Assembly: GCF_000599885.1 (NCBI RefSeq) | Contig: NZ_JFGT01000005.1 | Coordinates: forward strand, 1,178,001-1,242,000 | Source: Pantoea sp. IMH | Lineage (GTDB): Bacteria > Pseudomonadota > Gammaproteobacteria > Enterobacterales > Enterobacteriaceae | Reading direction: 5' to 3' | Length of the DNA: 64,000 nt | Shown: one piece after another, positions 48,743-57,101 of the stretch | Numbering within the stretch: position 1 is the stretch's first letter | How the letters are laid out: each line of letters begins with the position of its first letter | The notes under the pieces: generated by a model | Database searches by the model: none | Told to the model about the DNA's origin: nothing | The model's input: only the letters and a program-made list of their open reading frames with translations | Program-made: the position numbers and the translations under genes

Positions 48743-48818
48743 ACTCTATAGATGCATTCAGGGTTCGCTGATAAAGGGCGAATTATCGTGAACGTTGCGT
48801 TCAGGTAAGGGAGATAAG

Positions 48819-50111
48819 ATGAAGCAGGTATTTCGTGTTGCAGTGAGTTTTTTACTGCTGTTCGTCGCCGTGGCGCATGCAGAAGTTCGAATCGAGATTA
48901 CGCAGGGCGTAAACACCGCGCGTCCCATCGGCGTTGTGCCGTTTAAATGGGAAGGGCCGGGCGCTGCGCCGGAAGATATCGGTGGCATCGTCTCTGCCGA
49001 TTTACGTAACAGCGGTAAGTTCAATCCGCTCGATCGCAGCCGCCTGCCTCAGCAGCCTACCTCGGCCGCAGAAGTGCAGCCTGCGGCCTGGACCGCGCTG
49101 GGCATCGATGCCGTGGTCGTTGGTCAGGTACAGGGTGGCGCCGACGGCAGCTACCTGGTTTCTTACCAGCTGGTGGATACTTCTGCTAACCCGGGTGCCA
49201 TCCTGGCGCAAAACCAGTTCAAGGTGACAAAGCAGTGGCTCCGCTACGCGGCGCACACCGCCAGCGATGAAACGTTCGAAAAGCTGACCGGCATTAAGGG
49301 CGCATTCCGTACCCGTATCGCTTATGTTGTGCAGACGAATGGCGGACAGTTCCCCTATGAGCTGCGCGTATCTGACTATGATGGCTACAACCAGTTTGTG
49401 GTTCACCGTTCACCGCAACCGTTGATGTCGCCTGCCTGGTCTCCAGATGGCAGCAAATTAGCCTATGTGACCTTTGAAAGTGGTAAGTCGGCGCTGGTTA
49501 TTCAGACGTTATCAAATGGTGCCATCAGGCAGGTTGCTTCCTTCCCACGTCATAACGGCGCGCCGGCATTTTCTCCCGACGGCAGCAAACTGGCATTCAC
49601 CCTGTCGAAAACCGGCAGTATGAACCTGTATATTATGGATGTGGGTTCCGGACAGATCCGTCAGGTCACCGATGGCCGCTATAACAGCACCGAGCCAACC
49701 TGGTTCCCCGACAACCAGACGCTGGCCTATACCTCGGATCAGGCGGGACGTCCGCAAATTTATAAAATCAATGTGAACGGCGGTGCGCCACAGCGCCTGA
49801 CCTGGGAAGGTGCCCAGAATCAGAACGCCGACGTGAGCACTGACGGTAAATCTCTGGTGATGGTAAGCACCAACGGTGGTGCACAACATATCGCCAGACA
49901 GGATCTGGAAACGGGAGCCGTTCAGCAATTAACGGACACGTTCCTGGATGAAACGCCAAGGTTGGCGCCCAACGGCACTATGGTGATCTACAGCTCTACT
50001 CAGGGCATGGGGTCCGTATTGCAGCTGGTTTCTACGGATGGGCGGTTCAAAGCGCGTCTTCCGGCAACTGATGGACAGGTAAAATCACCTGCCTGGTCGC
50101 CGTATCTGTGA
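48819..50111 (+). CDS. tolB: Tol-Pal system protein TolB
   Basis: TolB is a periplasmic protein with an N-terminal domain and a six-bladed beta-propeller that binds Pal. The ATG at 48819 gives 430 residues, the E. coli length, with a signal peptide ([21 protein letters not shown]) cut before EVRIEITQG; eight upstream codons in frame are excluded. Repeated propeller motifs such as [32 protein letters not shown] and [16 protein letters not shown] are visible. Confidence 0.96.
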   Translation: MKQVFRVAVSFLLLFVAVAHAEVRIEITQGVNTARPIGVVPFKWEGPGAAPEDIGGIVSADLRNSGKFNPLDRSRLPQQPTSAAEVQPAAWTALGIDAVVVGQVQGGADGSYLVSYQLVDTSANPGAILAQNQFKVTKQWLRYAAHTASDETFEKLTGIKGAFRTRIAYVVQTNGGQFPYELRVSDYDGYNQFVVHRSPQPLMSPAWSPDGSKLAYVTFESGKSALVIQTLSNGAIRQVASFPRHNGAPAFSPDGSKLAFTLSKTGSMNLYIMDVGSGQIRQVTDGRYNSTEPTWFPDNQTLAYTSDQAGRPQIYKINVNGGAPQRLTWEGAQNQNADVSTDGKSLVMVSTNGGAQHIARQDLETGAVQQLTDTFLDETPRLAPNGTMVIYSSTQGMGSVLQLVSTDGRFKARLPATDGQVKSPAWSPYL

Positions 50112-50155
50112 TGCATGTGTAAATATGTATGGCAAACAATAATAGGATTGTAGAA

Positions 50156-50683
50156 ATGCAACTGAATAAAGTGCTGAAAGGCTTAATGCTGGCACTGCCA
50201 GTGATCGCAGTGGCTGCATGTAGCTCACACAAAAACAACGACAACGACCAGACCAACGGTATGGGCGCTGACGGCAGTATGAACGGCATGAACGGCGGCA
50301 TGAACAGCGGTAACATGTCTTCTGACGAGCAGGCTCGCCTGCAGATGCAGGAACTGCAGCGAAACAACATCGTTTACTTTGGCCTGGACAAATACGACAT
50401 CCAGTCTGACTTCGCTCAGATGCTGGATGCGCATGCGACCTTCCTGCGTAACAACCCATCTTACAAAGTGACCATCGAAGGCCACGCGGATGAGCGCGGT
50501 ACACCAGAGTACAACATCGCCCTGGGCGAACGTCGTGCTTCTTCTGTGAAAATGTACCTGCAGGGCAAAGGCGTTTCTGCCGATCAGATCTCTATCGTTT
50601 CTTACGGTAAAGAGAAGCCAGCAGTGCTGGGTCATGACGAGTCGGCCTATGCCAAAAACCGTCGTGCTGTCCTGGTATACTAA
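50156..50683 (+). CDS. pal: Peptidoglycan-associated lipoprotein Pal
   Basis: Pal is an outer-membrane lipoprotein that grips peptidoglycan. The ATG at 50156 gives 175 residues (E. coli 173) with a lipobox VAAC (Cys21) after a typical signal; nine upstream codons in frame are excluded. The linker is rich in Gly, Met and Asn, and the C-terminal OmpA-like domain carries the peptidoglycan-binding [20 protein letters not shown] and RRAS segment. It sits 44 bp after tolB. Confidence 0.96.
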   Translation: MQLNKVLKGLMLALPVIAVAACSSHKNNDNDQTNGMGADGSMNGMNGGMNSGNMSSDEQARLQMQELQRNNIVYFGLDKYDIQSDFAQMLDAHATFLRNNPSYKVTIEGHADERGTPEYNIALGERRASSVKMYLQGKGVSADQISIVSYGKEKPAVLGHDESAYAKNRRAVLVY

Positions 50684-50692
50684 GAGAATCAT

Positions 50693-51484
50693 ATGATTAG
50701 TAACTTCAGACTTCACCTGTTGGGTCTGTCGTTACTGGTTGGCGTAGCGGCCCCCTGGGCCGCTAATGCCCAGGCGTCAATCAGTAACGTTGGCTCAGGC
50801 TCGGTCGAAGACCGTGTCACCACACTTGAGCGTATTTCCAACGCTCAGGGACAACTCCTTCAACAGCTTCAGCAGCAACTCTCCGATAACCAGCGCGATA
50901 TCGACTCTCTCCGTGGACAGATTCAGGAGAATCAATATCAGCTTAATCAGGTGACCGAGCGGCAGAAAAACCTTTACCAGCAAATTGATACACTGAGCAG
51001 CGGTGCCAGCAGTGCGGGCACGGCTACTCAGGCTCCTGCTGAAGAAGGTGCAGGCGCCGCTGGCGCAGCGGCCACTGCTGACGCTGCCTCAGCGACGCCA
51101 GTACAAAGCGGTGACGCTAAGAGTGATTACAACGCGGCCGTGGCGCTGGTGCTGGAGAAAAAGCAGAACGAGCAGGCTATCGCTGCGTTTCAGGCTTTTA
51201 TCAAAAAATATCCTGACTCCACCTATCAGCCTAATGCGAATTACTGGCTGGGGCAGCTGAATTACAACAAAGGGAAAAAAGACGACGCGGCCTATTATTT
51301 TGCCATCGTGGTTAAAAATTTTCCTAAGTCACCGAAGAGCGCCGATGCACTGTATAAAATTGGGGTGATCATGCAGGAGAAAGGCGACACAGCGAAAGCG
51401 AAAGCCGTCTATCAGCAGGTGGTCAAACAGTACCCAAACAGTGACGCGGCTAAAAATGCCCAAAAACGCGCTGCCGCACTGTAA
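50693..51484 (+). CDS. cpoB: Cell division coordinator CpoB (YbgF)
   Basis: CpoB links Tol-driven outer-membrane constriction with septal peptidoglycan synthesis by PBP1B. The 263 residues equal E. coli CpoB. It has a signal peptide (cut after AANA), an N-terminal coiled coil (about 40-105, NAQGQLLQQLQQQLSDNQRD) that trimerises, a low-complexity Ala/Gly linker, and C-terminal TPR-like repeats (from about 140). It lies 9 bp after pal and ends the tol cluster. Confidence 0.95.
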   Translation: MISNFRLHLLGLSLLVGVAAPWAANAQASISNVGSGSVEDRVTTLERISNAQGQLLQQLQQQLSDNQRDIDSLRGQIQENQYQLNQVTERQKNLYQQIDTLSSGASSAGTATQAPAEEGAGAAGAAATADAASATPVQSGDAKSDYNAAVALVLEKKQNEQAIAAFQAFIKKYPDSTYQPNANYWLGQLNYNKGKKDDAAYYFAIVVKNFPKSPKSADALYKIGVIMQEKGDTAKAKAVYQQVVKQYPNSDAAKNAQKRAAAL

Positions 51485-51570
51485 GTTACGTTCTTTGACC
51501 TGATATCGGATGATTTATAATCCATCCGTGCGAAAGTCAGGCAGTTGAACGGGTTATCTTAAAATAGTGG

Positions 51571-51598
51571 TTGCGCTGAATCGGTAAATCAGTAATAT
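51571..51598 (+). promoter_or_regulatory. Promoter of the tRNA-Lys cluster
   Basis: TTGCGC, 16 bp, TAATAT, followed by a G/C-rich stretch, 50 bp before the first mature tRNA. The fit to a stable-RNA promoter is reasonable but not tested. Confidence 0.55.
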
Positions 51599-51648
51599 AT
51601 GCCGCCGTTGCCGGGACATATGTTAAAACGTTCAGACAGCGCAAAAGT

Positions 51649-51724
51649 GGGTCGTTAGCTCAGTTGGTAGAGCAGTTGACTTTTAATCAATTGGTCGCAG
51701 GTTCGAATCCTGCACGACCCACCA
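51649..51724 (+). tRNA. tRNA-Lys (UUU), copy 1
   Basis: A 76-nt tRNA with encoded CCA. GGGTCGT pairs with ACGACCC in the acceptor stem, the D arm is GCTCAGTTGGTAGAGC, the anticodon arm TTGACTTTTAATCAA has TTT as anticodon, and the T arm GCAGGTTCGAATCCTGC is standard. All three copies in the window are identical. Confidence 0.99.
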
Positions 51725-51863
51725 CTAACAAAGTTTAGACAAGTGCTAAGCGTGTAGGATGAGAACCTGTTGCAGGTTCGAGTGGAGCGAAGCGACACAA
51801 CGTTGCCAGAGGCAACGGGCCGAAGGCCGAAGCGTCAGCTGAGTTATCCTGCACGACCCACCA
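51725..51863 (+). repeat. tRNA-Lys-associated repeat, type A unit 1 (139 bp)
   Basis: Begins with CTAACAAAGTTTAGAC directly after the tRNA CCA and ends with a 17-nt copy of the tRNA-Lys 3' end (CCTGCACGACCCACCA). Internal hairpins include AACCTG/CAGGTT, GTTGCC/GGCAAC and GGCC/GGCC. Unit 2 follows immediately and is nearly identical. Confidence 0.92.
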
Positions 51864-52002
51864 CTAACAAAGTTTAGACAAGTGTTAAGCGTGTAGGATG
51901 GGAACCTGTAGCAGGTTCGGGTGAAGCGAAGCGACACAACGTTGCCAGAGGCAACGGGCCGAAGGCCGAAGCGTCAGCTGAGTTATCCTGCACGACCCAC
52001 CA
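51864..52002 (+). repeat. tRNA-Lys-associated repeat, type A unit 2 (139 bp)
   Basis: Tandem copy of unit 1 with only a few substitutions (for example GTGTTAAGC for GTGCTAAGC), again ending in the tRNA 3' sequence with CCA. A 33-bp leader then precedes the second tRNA. Confidence 0.92.
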
Positions 52003-52035
52003 CTAACACAGTTTTACAGCAGTACACCGCATTGC

Positions 52036-52111
52036 GGGTCGTTAGCTCAGTTGGTAGAGCAGTTGACTTTTAATCAATTGGTCGCAGGTTCGAATCCTGC
52101 ACGACCCACCA
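52036..52111 (+). tRNA. tRNA-Lys (UUU), copy 2
   Basis: Identical in sequence to copy 1, including anticodon TTT and encoded CCA. It is preceded by a 33-bp leader (CTAACACAGTTTTACAGCAG and on) that is also found before copy 3. Confidence 0.99.
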
Positions 52112-52251
52112 TTAATAAAGTTTAGACAAGTGCTAAGCGTGGTAGGATGAGAACCTGTAGCAGGTTCGGGTGAAGCGAAGCGACACAACGTTGCCAGAGG
52201 CAACGGGCCGAAGGCCGAAGCGTCAGCTGAGTTATCCTGCACGACCCACCA
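52112..52251 (+). repeat. tRNA-Lys-associated repeat, type A unit 3 (140 bp)
   Basis: Third type A unit, with one extra G (GTGGTAGG). It ends in the tRNA 3' sequence and is followed by the 34-bp leader of tRNA copy 3. Confidence 0.92.
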
Positions 52252-52285
52252 CTAATAAAGTTTTACAGCAGTACACCGCATCAGC

Positions 52286-52361
52286 GGGTCGTTAGCTCAG
52301 TTGGTAGAGCAGTTGACTTTTAATCAATTGGTCGCAGGTTCGAATCCTGCACGACCCACCA
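52286..52361 (+). tRNA. tRNA-Lys (UUU), copy 3
   Basis: Identical to copies 1 and 2. It is followed by a terminator that is itself part of the type B repeat. Confidence 0.99.
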
Positions 52362-52517
52362 ATGTAGAAAGGCGCCCTAAAGGCGCCTTTTTGCTATGCG
52401 CAATTCGGGCAGGGTTCGAACCTGCAGCAGGTCGAGTCGAACGAAGTGAGACAGCGTTGCCGCAGGCAACGACCCGAAGGGCGAGGCGCAAGCCGAGTTA
52501 TCCTGCACGACCCACCA
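52362..52517 (+). repeat. tRNA-Lys-associated repeat, type B unit 1 (156 bp)
   Basis: Starts with TGTAGAAA and an intrinsic terminator (52368-52392, AAAGGCGCC/GGCGCCTTT stem then TT), contains the hairpin-rich core GTTGCCGCAGGCAAC, and ends with the tRNA-Lys 3' end and CCA. The core is related to type A, so both types share an ancestor. Confidence 0.93.
52368..52392 (+). terminator. Intrinsic terminator after tRNA-Lys copy 3
   Basis: AAAGGCGCC, loop CTAAA, GGCGCCTTT and further T residues. This unit repeats with a 156-bp period at 52524-52548, 52680-52704 and 52836-52860. Confidence 0.92.
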
Positions 52518-52673
52518 ATGTAGAAAGGCGCCCTAAAGGCGCCTTTTTGCTATGCGCAATTCGGGCAGGGTGCGAACCTGCAGCAGGTCGAGTCGAACGA
52601 AGTGAGACAGCGTTGCCAACGGCAACGACCCGAAGGGCGAGGCGCAAGCCGAGTTATCCTGCACGACCCACCA
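52518..52673 (+). repeat. tRNA-Lys-associated repeat, type B unit 2 (156 bp)
   Basis: Exact-length tandem copy of B unit 1 with a handful of substitutions, including GTTGCCAACGGCAAC in the core hairpin loop. It contains its own terminator (52524-52548) and ends with the tRNA 3' sequence. Confidence 0.93.
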
Positions 52674-52829
52674 GTGTAGAAAGGCGCCCTAAAGGCGCCT
52701 TTTTGCTATGCACAATCCGGGCAGGGTTCGAACCTGCAGCAGGTCGAGTCGAACGAAGTGAGACAGCGTTGCCGCAGGCAACGACCCGAAGGGCGAGGCG
52801 CAAGCCGAGTTATCCTGCACGACCCACCA
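52674..52829 (+). repeat. tRNA-Lys-associated repeat, type B unit 3 (156 bp)
   Basis: Third 156-bp unit, terminator at 52680-52704, again ending with CCTGCACGACCCACCA. Confidence 0.93.
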
Positions 52830-52893
52830 GTGTAGAAAGGCGCCCTAAAGGCGCCTTTTTGCTGTGCGCAATCCGGGCAGGGTTCGAACCTGC
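52830..52893 (+). repeat. tRNA-Lys-associated repeat, partial type B unit 4
   Basis: The first 64 bp of a further unit, including the terminator at 52836-52860 and GGGTTCGAACCTGC, after which the sequence diverges. This marks the end of the array, about 100 bp before the convergent AlkA-type gene stop. Confidence 0.88.
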
Positions 52894-52995
52894 CGCCAGG
52901 CTTTTGCTAACCAGGCCGCGCGCTCTTCTCAAAAACGCCAACGTACCTGTTTAAACACAGCAGCCGACGGCCACACCGAAGAAAAAATAGCGCGG

Positions 52996-54459
52996 TCAGC
53001 TTTTGACCTTAACCGGCGTCAGATTTTTCCAGATATGCATCACCGCGTAGCTACGCCAGGGACGCCATGCCTGCGACGCCGCCTCAGCCTCTCTGGCCGT
53101 CATGCCGCCCAGGTTATGCCTTACTACCACATCTTCTTTGGGAAACGCATCGGGCCAGCGCAGCGCACGCATGGCGATATAGTGGGCGGTCCAGGGACCG
53201 ATTCCCGGCTGTTGCACTAACTGCGCTATCGCTGCTTCCGGATGCACAACGGCATCCAGCGTCACCTCACCGCTTTCACAGGCCTCTGCCAGTGCGATCA
53301 GCGTACGGGAGCGGGCAGAAACAATGCCCAGCCCAGCGACCTCGTCGGGGGTCGCGATAGCCACTCTGGCGGCGACGGGTGAGAGATGGGTCAATTCAGC
53401 TATGGGCGTCTGAATCGGGTCGCCAAAAGCCTGTGCAAAGCGCCCGGCCACGGTTGTCGCCGCTTTTACCGTGATCTGCTGCCCCAGGATGGCTCTCACC
53501 ACCATTTCATAGCCATCAAAGGCGCCAGGCACCCGCAAACCTGGATTTTTTTGCAGGCTGTGAGTCAGTAAAGGTTCCAGTTGAAGATGCGCGGCAATAC
53601 GCTCAGGATGCGCGTCCAGATCGAACAAATTCTTCAGTCTCCTCAGCAGCAGTGGCAATACCGGTGTGAGCGAATGGCTGAACTCCACGCTGAGACTGTT
53701 TTTAGCCTTCGCCTCGCTGACTCTGATCCACCCCTGATGCATCCCCAGACGCACCGTGCGCGCATAACTCTGCGCATCGACATACTCCACCCCTTTAATG
53801 GCTCTCAGCCTGAGAAAGTCCAGCAAAGCCATCCAGTCAAAAGGCGGCCGGTAGCCCAGAAGCAGTCTTGACGTTTCGCTGTTGAACAAGGCGCCCTCAT
53901 TCGCCTGCTTACGCAGGCGGCTGGGTGGCATGCGGTACTGTTTGCTGAACACTTCATTAAAGCGTCTCAGGCTGGCGAAACCACTGGCGTAAGCGATTTC
54001 GGTGATGGGCAGGGCGGTTTCGGTCAGTAGCTGTTTCGCCAGCAGCAGGCGTCGGGTTTGCCGCAGTTCAACCGGTGAAACACCTAACTCTTTCTGCACA
54101 ATACGGCGAAGCTGGCGCGCGCTGAGATTAAACCGGGCGGCGATAGCGTCCAGCCCCTCAACATTATCGATAGGGTTTTCCTCAATGCGCTGGATCAGCA
54201 GATCGGCAATGCGGTGGCTGCTGTCGACGGGCGCATTGCCAGGCGCCAGTTCGGGGCGACAGCGCAGGCAGGGGCGAAACGCGGCCTTTTCGGCGGCTTC
54301 GGCACTGTCGAAAAAGAGACAGTTTTCCAGGCGTGGCACCTTGACCGGGCAGACGGGCCGGCAATAAATTCCCGTCGAGGTCACGCCGACAAAGAATACG
54401 CCATCAAAACGGACGTCGCGGGAGTTCATCGCCCGCCATGCCACCGTAGTATCAATCAT
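52996..54459 (-). CDS. Ada-AlkA fusion: methyl-sensing activator and 3-methyladenine DNA glycosylase
   Basis: A 487-residue multidomain repair protein. Residues 1-~75 are the Ada N-terminal zinc domain with Cys33, Cys37, Cys64 and Cys67 (GIYCRPVCP, FRPCLRC); the first is the methyl-phosphotriester acceptor in Ada. Residues ~85-185 are an AraC-type helix-turn-helix. Residues ~195-480 are AlkA-like, with the HhH-GPD region LVQQPGIGPWTAHYIAMRAL and the catalytic Asp in FPKEDVVVRH. It would sense methylated DNA, activate transcription and excise alkylated bases. It diverges from a separate O6-methylguanine methyltransferase gene; E. coli has these parts as Ada plus AlkA. Confidence 0.92.
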   Translation of the reverse strand: MIDTTVAWRAMNSRDVRFDGVFFVGVTSTGIYCRPVCPVKVPRLENCLFFDSAEAAEKAAFRPCLRCRPELAPGNAPVDSSHRIADLLIQRIEENPIDNVEGLDAIAARFNLSARQLRRIVQKELGVSPVELRQTRRLLLAKQLLTETALPITEIAYASGFASLRRFNEVFSKQYRMPPSRLRKQANEGALFNSETSRLLLGYRPPFDWMALLDFLRLRAIKGVEYVDAQSYARTVRLGMHQGWIRVSEAKAKNSLSVEFSHSLTPVLPLLLRRLKNLFDLDAHPERIAAHLQLEPLLTHSLQKNPGLRVPGAFDGYEMVVRAILGQQITVKAATTVAGRFAQAFGDPIQTPIAELTHLSPVAARVAIATPDEVAGLGIVSARSRTLIALAEACESGEVTLDAVVHPEAAIAQLVQQPGIGPWTAHYIAMRALRWPDAFPKEDVVVRHNLGGMTAREAEAASQAWRPWRSYAVMHIWKNLTPVKVKS

Positions 54460-54519
54460 CTCTGTTACCTCATGCGCTGGCTTTTTTACCAGGTTAAGGG
54501 CATTTTATGGTCTGCGCTG

Positions 54520-54566
54520 GCGGTTTCCGGACAGATAACGCAATCAGCCTGATGTCCGGAAACCGC
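54520..54566. repeat. 14-bp inverted repeat between the Ada-AlkA and methyltransferase genes
   Basis: GCGGTTTCCGGACA and TGTCCGGAAACCGC, perfectly complementary, with a 19-bp spacer, in the 178-bp gap of the divergent repair genes. It could be an operator of the AraC-type regulator, a bidirectional hairpin, or a remnant of a small mobile repeat. Confidence 0.8.
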
Positions 54567-54637
54567 GAGCAGGAAATGTGGTAACACGGATAATCACGCT
54601 TATCAATTCGACAAGGTGTGACGCAGGGAGAAATCTC

Positions 54638-55147
54638 ATGAGCTACTTCTTTAAAATTATGCCCTCTCCGGTGGGCAATCTCACGTTGATCGCCAGCGAT
54701 AACGGGCTGGCTGCCGTCCTCTGGGAAAATGAAAATCCTAAACGTGTCCGGCAGATGGCCCCCACAGAGGATCCAGACCATCCGGTCCTGCTGGAAACGG
54801 AACGGCAGCTGAAAGAATATTTCGCCGGGGAACGGACCTGCTTCACCATGATGCTCGATTTTGTCGGTACGCCGTTTCAGAAAAAGGTCTGGCAGGCGCT
54901 GGTCGCCATCCCCTTCGGCGAAACCCGCAGTTATTCAGAAATTGCCCGCGCGATCGGTCATCCTGCGGCGGTGCGGGCGGTTGGCGCGGCAAATGGGAAG
55001 AACCCCATATCGATTATTGCGCCCTGTCACCGCGTCATTGGTGCCAACGGCAAGCTGACCGGTTTTGCCGGCGGTCTTGAGGCCAAGGCGTTGCTGTTGA
55101 AGATTGAAGCGATGAAGCAAAGCCAGCAAGATTTTACGCTGGTATAG
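54638..55147 (+). CDS. ogt: Methylated-DNA--[protein]-cysteine S-methyltransferase
   Basis: This suicide enzyme transfers methyl groups from O6-methylguanine or O4-methylthymine to its own Cys. The ATG at 54638 with AGGGAGAAAT upstream gives 169 residues; 20 upstream codons in frame are excluded. The active site Cys130 is in ISIIAPCHRVIGANG and the helix-turn-helix RAIGHPAAVRAVGAANGKNP precedes it. It resembles Ogt/the C-terminal half of Ada. Divergent from the Ada-AlkA fusion, it probably belongs to the same alkylation response. Confidence 0.93.
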   Translation: MSYFFKIMPSPVGNLTLIASDNGLAAVLWENENPKRVRQMAPTEDPDHPVLLETERQLKEYFAGERTCFTMMLDFVGTPFQKKVWQALVAIPFGETRSYSEIARAIGHPAAVRAVGAANGKNPISIIAPCHRVIGANGKLTGFAGGLEAKALLLKIEAMKQSQQDFTLV

Positions 55148-55211
55148 CACCCTGATTCGCTTTGGCGCAGGCAGAAAAAGAGAGCGACACCGGAGAACAT
55201 TTCGGCTATCT

Positions 55212-55229
55212 TGTTTAGCATATAAAACA
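55212..55229. promoter_or_regulatory. NadR (NAD repressor) box upstream of nadA
   Basis: TGTTTA-GCATAT-AAAACA matches the 18-bp NadR operator TGTTTA-N6-TAAACA with one mismatch, 74 bp before the nadA start. This would repress nadA-pnuC when NAD is plentiful. Confidence 0.75.
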
Positions 55230-55303
55230 ATATAAGGCAGTTATCGCGGATCAAAGGCAAGTCTCCGCAGGCTGCGTTAAGTTGAAGAAACGAGAGCCGT
55301 GAT

Positions 55304-56347
55304 ATGAGCCTGATGTTCGATCCTGAGTCTGCCGTCTATCCTTTCCCGCCAAAACCGCAGCGCCTCTCATCCAATGAGAAAGCATTCTACCGGGATAAAA
55401 TTAAAACCCTGCTGAAGGCGCGCAACGCCGTGATGGTAGCGCACTACTACACCGATCCGGAAATTCAGGCCCTTGCTGAAGAAACCGGCGGCTGCGTCGC
55501 TGACTCGCTGGAAATGGCCCGCTTCGGCAGCCAGCATCCGGCCAGTACGCTGCTTGTTGCCGGGGTACGTTTTATGGGGGAGACCGCCAAAATCCTCAGC
55601 CCGGAAAAAACCATCCTGATGCCGACGCTCGCGGCGGAGTGTTCACTCGATCTCGGCTGTCCTGTCGAGGCGTTCTCGCGGTTTTGTGACGCGCATCCGG
55701 ATCGTACGGTTGTGGTATATGCCAATACCTCAGCCGCGGTGAAAGCGCGGGCAGACTGGGTTGTCACCTCAAGCATCGCGGTCGATCTGATTGAACACCT
55801 TGACGGGCTGGGGGAGAAGATTATCTGGGCGCCCGATCGTCACCTCGGCCAGTACGTTACCCGTCAGACCGGCGCGGACATTCTCTGCTGGCAAAGCACT
55901 TGTATCGTTCATGATGAGTTTAAAACCCAGGCGCTGCACCGGATGAAAGCCCTCTATCCTGAGGCTGCCGTGCTGGTGCATCCGGAATCCCCTCAGGCCA
56001 TCGTCGATCTGGCTGATGCTGTCGGCTCGACCAGCCAGCTGATCCAGGCGGCAAAAACCCTACCGCATCCTCAGATGATTGTGGCGACCGATCGCGGCAT
56101 TTTTTACAAAATGCAGCAGGCCTGCCCGGATAAAGAACTGCTTGAAGCGCCCACGGCGGGCGAAGGCGCCACCTGCCGCACCTGCGCGCACTGTCCGTGG
56201 ATGGCAATGAACGGCCTGCAGGCTATTGCAGAAGGGCTGGAGCAGGGCGGGAGCCAGCATGAAATTCATGTTGATGCCGCGCTGCGTGAAGCCGCGTTGA
56301 TTCCCCTTAACCGTATGCTAACCTTTGCAGCAAGCCTGAAAGGGTAA
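55304..56347 (+). CDS. nadA: Quinolinate synthase
   Basis: NadA condenses iminoaspartate (from NadB) with dihydroxyacetone phosphate to make quinolinate, the precursor of NAD. It has 347 residues, exactly as in E. coli. The three cysteine ligands of the 4Fe-4S cluster are visible: Cys113 ([10 protein letters not shown]), Cys200 (WQSTC) and Cys297 in the [10 protein letters not shown] motif. A NadR-type operator lies upstream and pnuC follows 30 bp downstream, the same pair as in E. coli. Confidence 0.97.
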   Translation: MSLMFDPESAVYPFPPKPQRLSSNEKAFYRDKIKTLLKARNAVMVAHYYTDPEIQALAEETGGCVADSLEMARFGSQHPASTLLVAGVRFMGETAKILSPEKTILMPTLAAECSLDLGCPVEAFSRFCDAHPDRTVVVYANTSAAVKARADWVVTSSIAVDLIEHLDGLGEKIIWAPDRHLGQYVTRQTGADILCWQSTCIVHDEFKTQALHRMKALYPEAAVLVHPESPQAIVDLADAVGSTSQLIQAAKTLPHPQMIVATDRGIFYKMQQACPDKELLEAPTAGEGATCRTCAHCPWMAMNGLQAIAEGLEQGGSQHEIHVDAALREAALIPLNRMLTFAASLKG

Positions 56348-56377
56348 CCCCAGCCCCCTCACCGATCGGGAGAGATT

Positions 56378-57100
56378 GTGAATATGGATTTTTTCAGTAC
56401 GCAAAACATTTTGGTTCATATCCCGCTGGGGACCGGCGGCTACGATCTCTCCTGGATTGAGGCTATCGGTACCGTGGCGGGCCTGCTCTGCATCTGGCTG
56501 GCCAGCCTTGAAAAAATCATTAACTATGCGTTTGGCCTGGTTAACGTCACGCTTTTCGCGGTAATTTTCTTTCAGATCCAGCTTTATGCCAGCCTGCTGC
56601 TGCAGGTGTTCTTTTTTGGTGCCAATATCTACGGCTGGTATGCGTGGAGCAGGCAGACCGGAGAAAATCAGCTGGCGCTCAAAATCCGCTGGCTGAGCCT
56701 GCCAAAGGCGCTGGGCTGGCTGGCGGTCTGCGTTATCGCGATAGGGCTGATGACACGCTATATTAATCCGGTATTCGCCTGGCTGACCCATATTGCGGTC
56801 ACCGTCATGCAGGGCATGGGGCTGGCCGTCGCCATGCCTGAGCTTGCACCCGACGCTTTCCCTTTCTGGGACGCCTGCCTGATGGTGCTCTCGGTGGTGG
56901 CGATGATTTTAATGACGCGCAAGTATGTGGAAAACTGGCTGCTTTGGGTGATTGTCAACGTCATCAGCGTGATGATCTTTGCCCGGCAGGGCGTCTACGC
57001 GATGGCGCTGGAATACGCCATTCTGACGCTGATTGCGCTCAATGGCGCCTGGCTGTGGATCAAAAGCGCCCGGGATCGCGGCTCCAGAGCGCTGTCATAA
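56378..57100 (+). CDS. pnuC: Nicotinamide riboside transporter PnuC
   Basis: PnuC imports nicotinamide riboside by facilitated diffusion, trapped by phosphorylation through NadR. The 240-residue membrane protein has seven or so hydrophobic helices and the signature WxxWR-like ANIYGWYAWSRQ. The start may be GTG 56378 (GGGAGA six bases upstream, used here) or ATG 56384, which gives the E. coli-like N-terminus MDFFSTQNILVHIPLG; both are possible. It ends one base before the convergent zitB stop. Confidence 0.95.
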   Translation: MNMDFFSTQNILVHIPLGTGGYDLSWIEAIGTVAGLLCIWLASLEKIINYAFGLVNVTLFAVIFFQIQLYASLLLQVFFFGANIYGWYAWSRQTGENQLALKIRWLSLPKALGWLAVCVIAIGLMTRYINPVFAWLTHIAVTVMQGMGLAVAMPELAPDAFPFWDACLMVLSVVAMILMTRKYVENWLLWVIVNVISVMIFARQGVYAMALEYAILTLIALNGAWLWIKSARDRGSRALS

Positions 57101-57101
57101 T

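Noticed and set aside
51649-52893. CRISPR-like array
   Set aside because: Units are 139-156 bp with no unique spacers of 30-40 bp and no cas genes; the repeated part includes tRNA 3' ends.
52301-52954. A 217-codon plus-strand frame over tRNA-Lys copy 3 and the repeats
   Set aside because: It translates the tRNA and the tandem repeats; its peptide repeats mirror the 156-bp DNA units (divisible by three). It has no ribosome-binding site and is a known type of spurious annotation.
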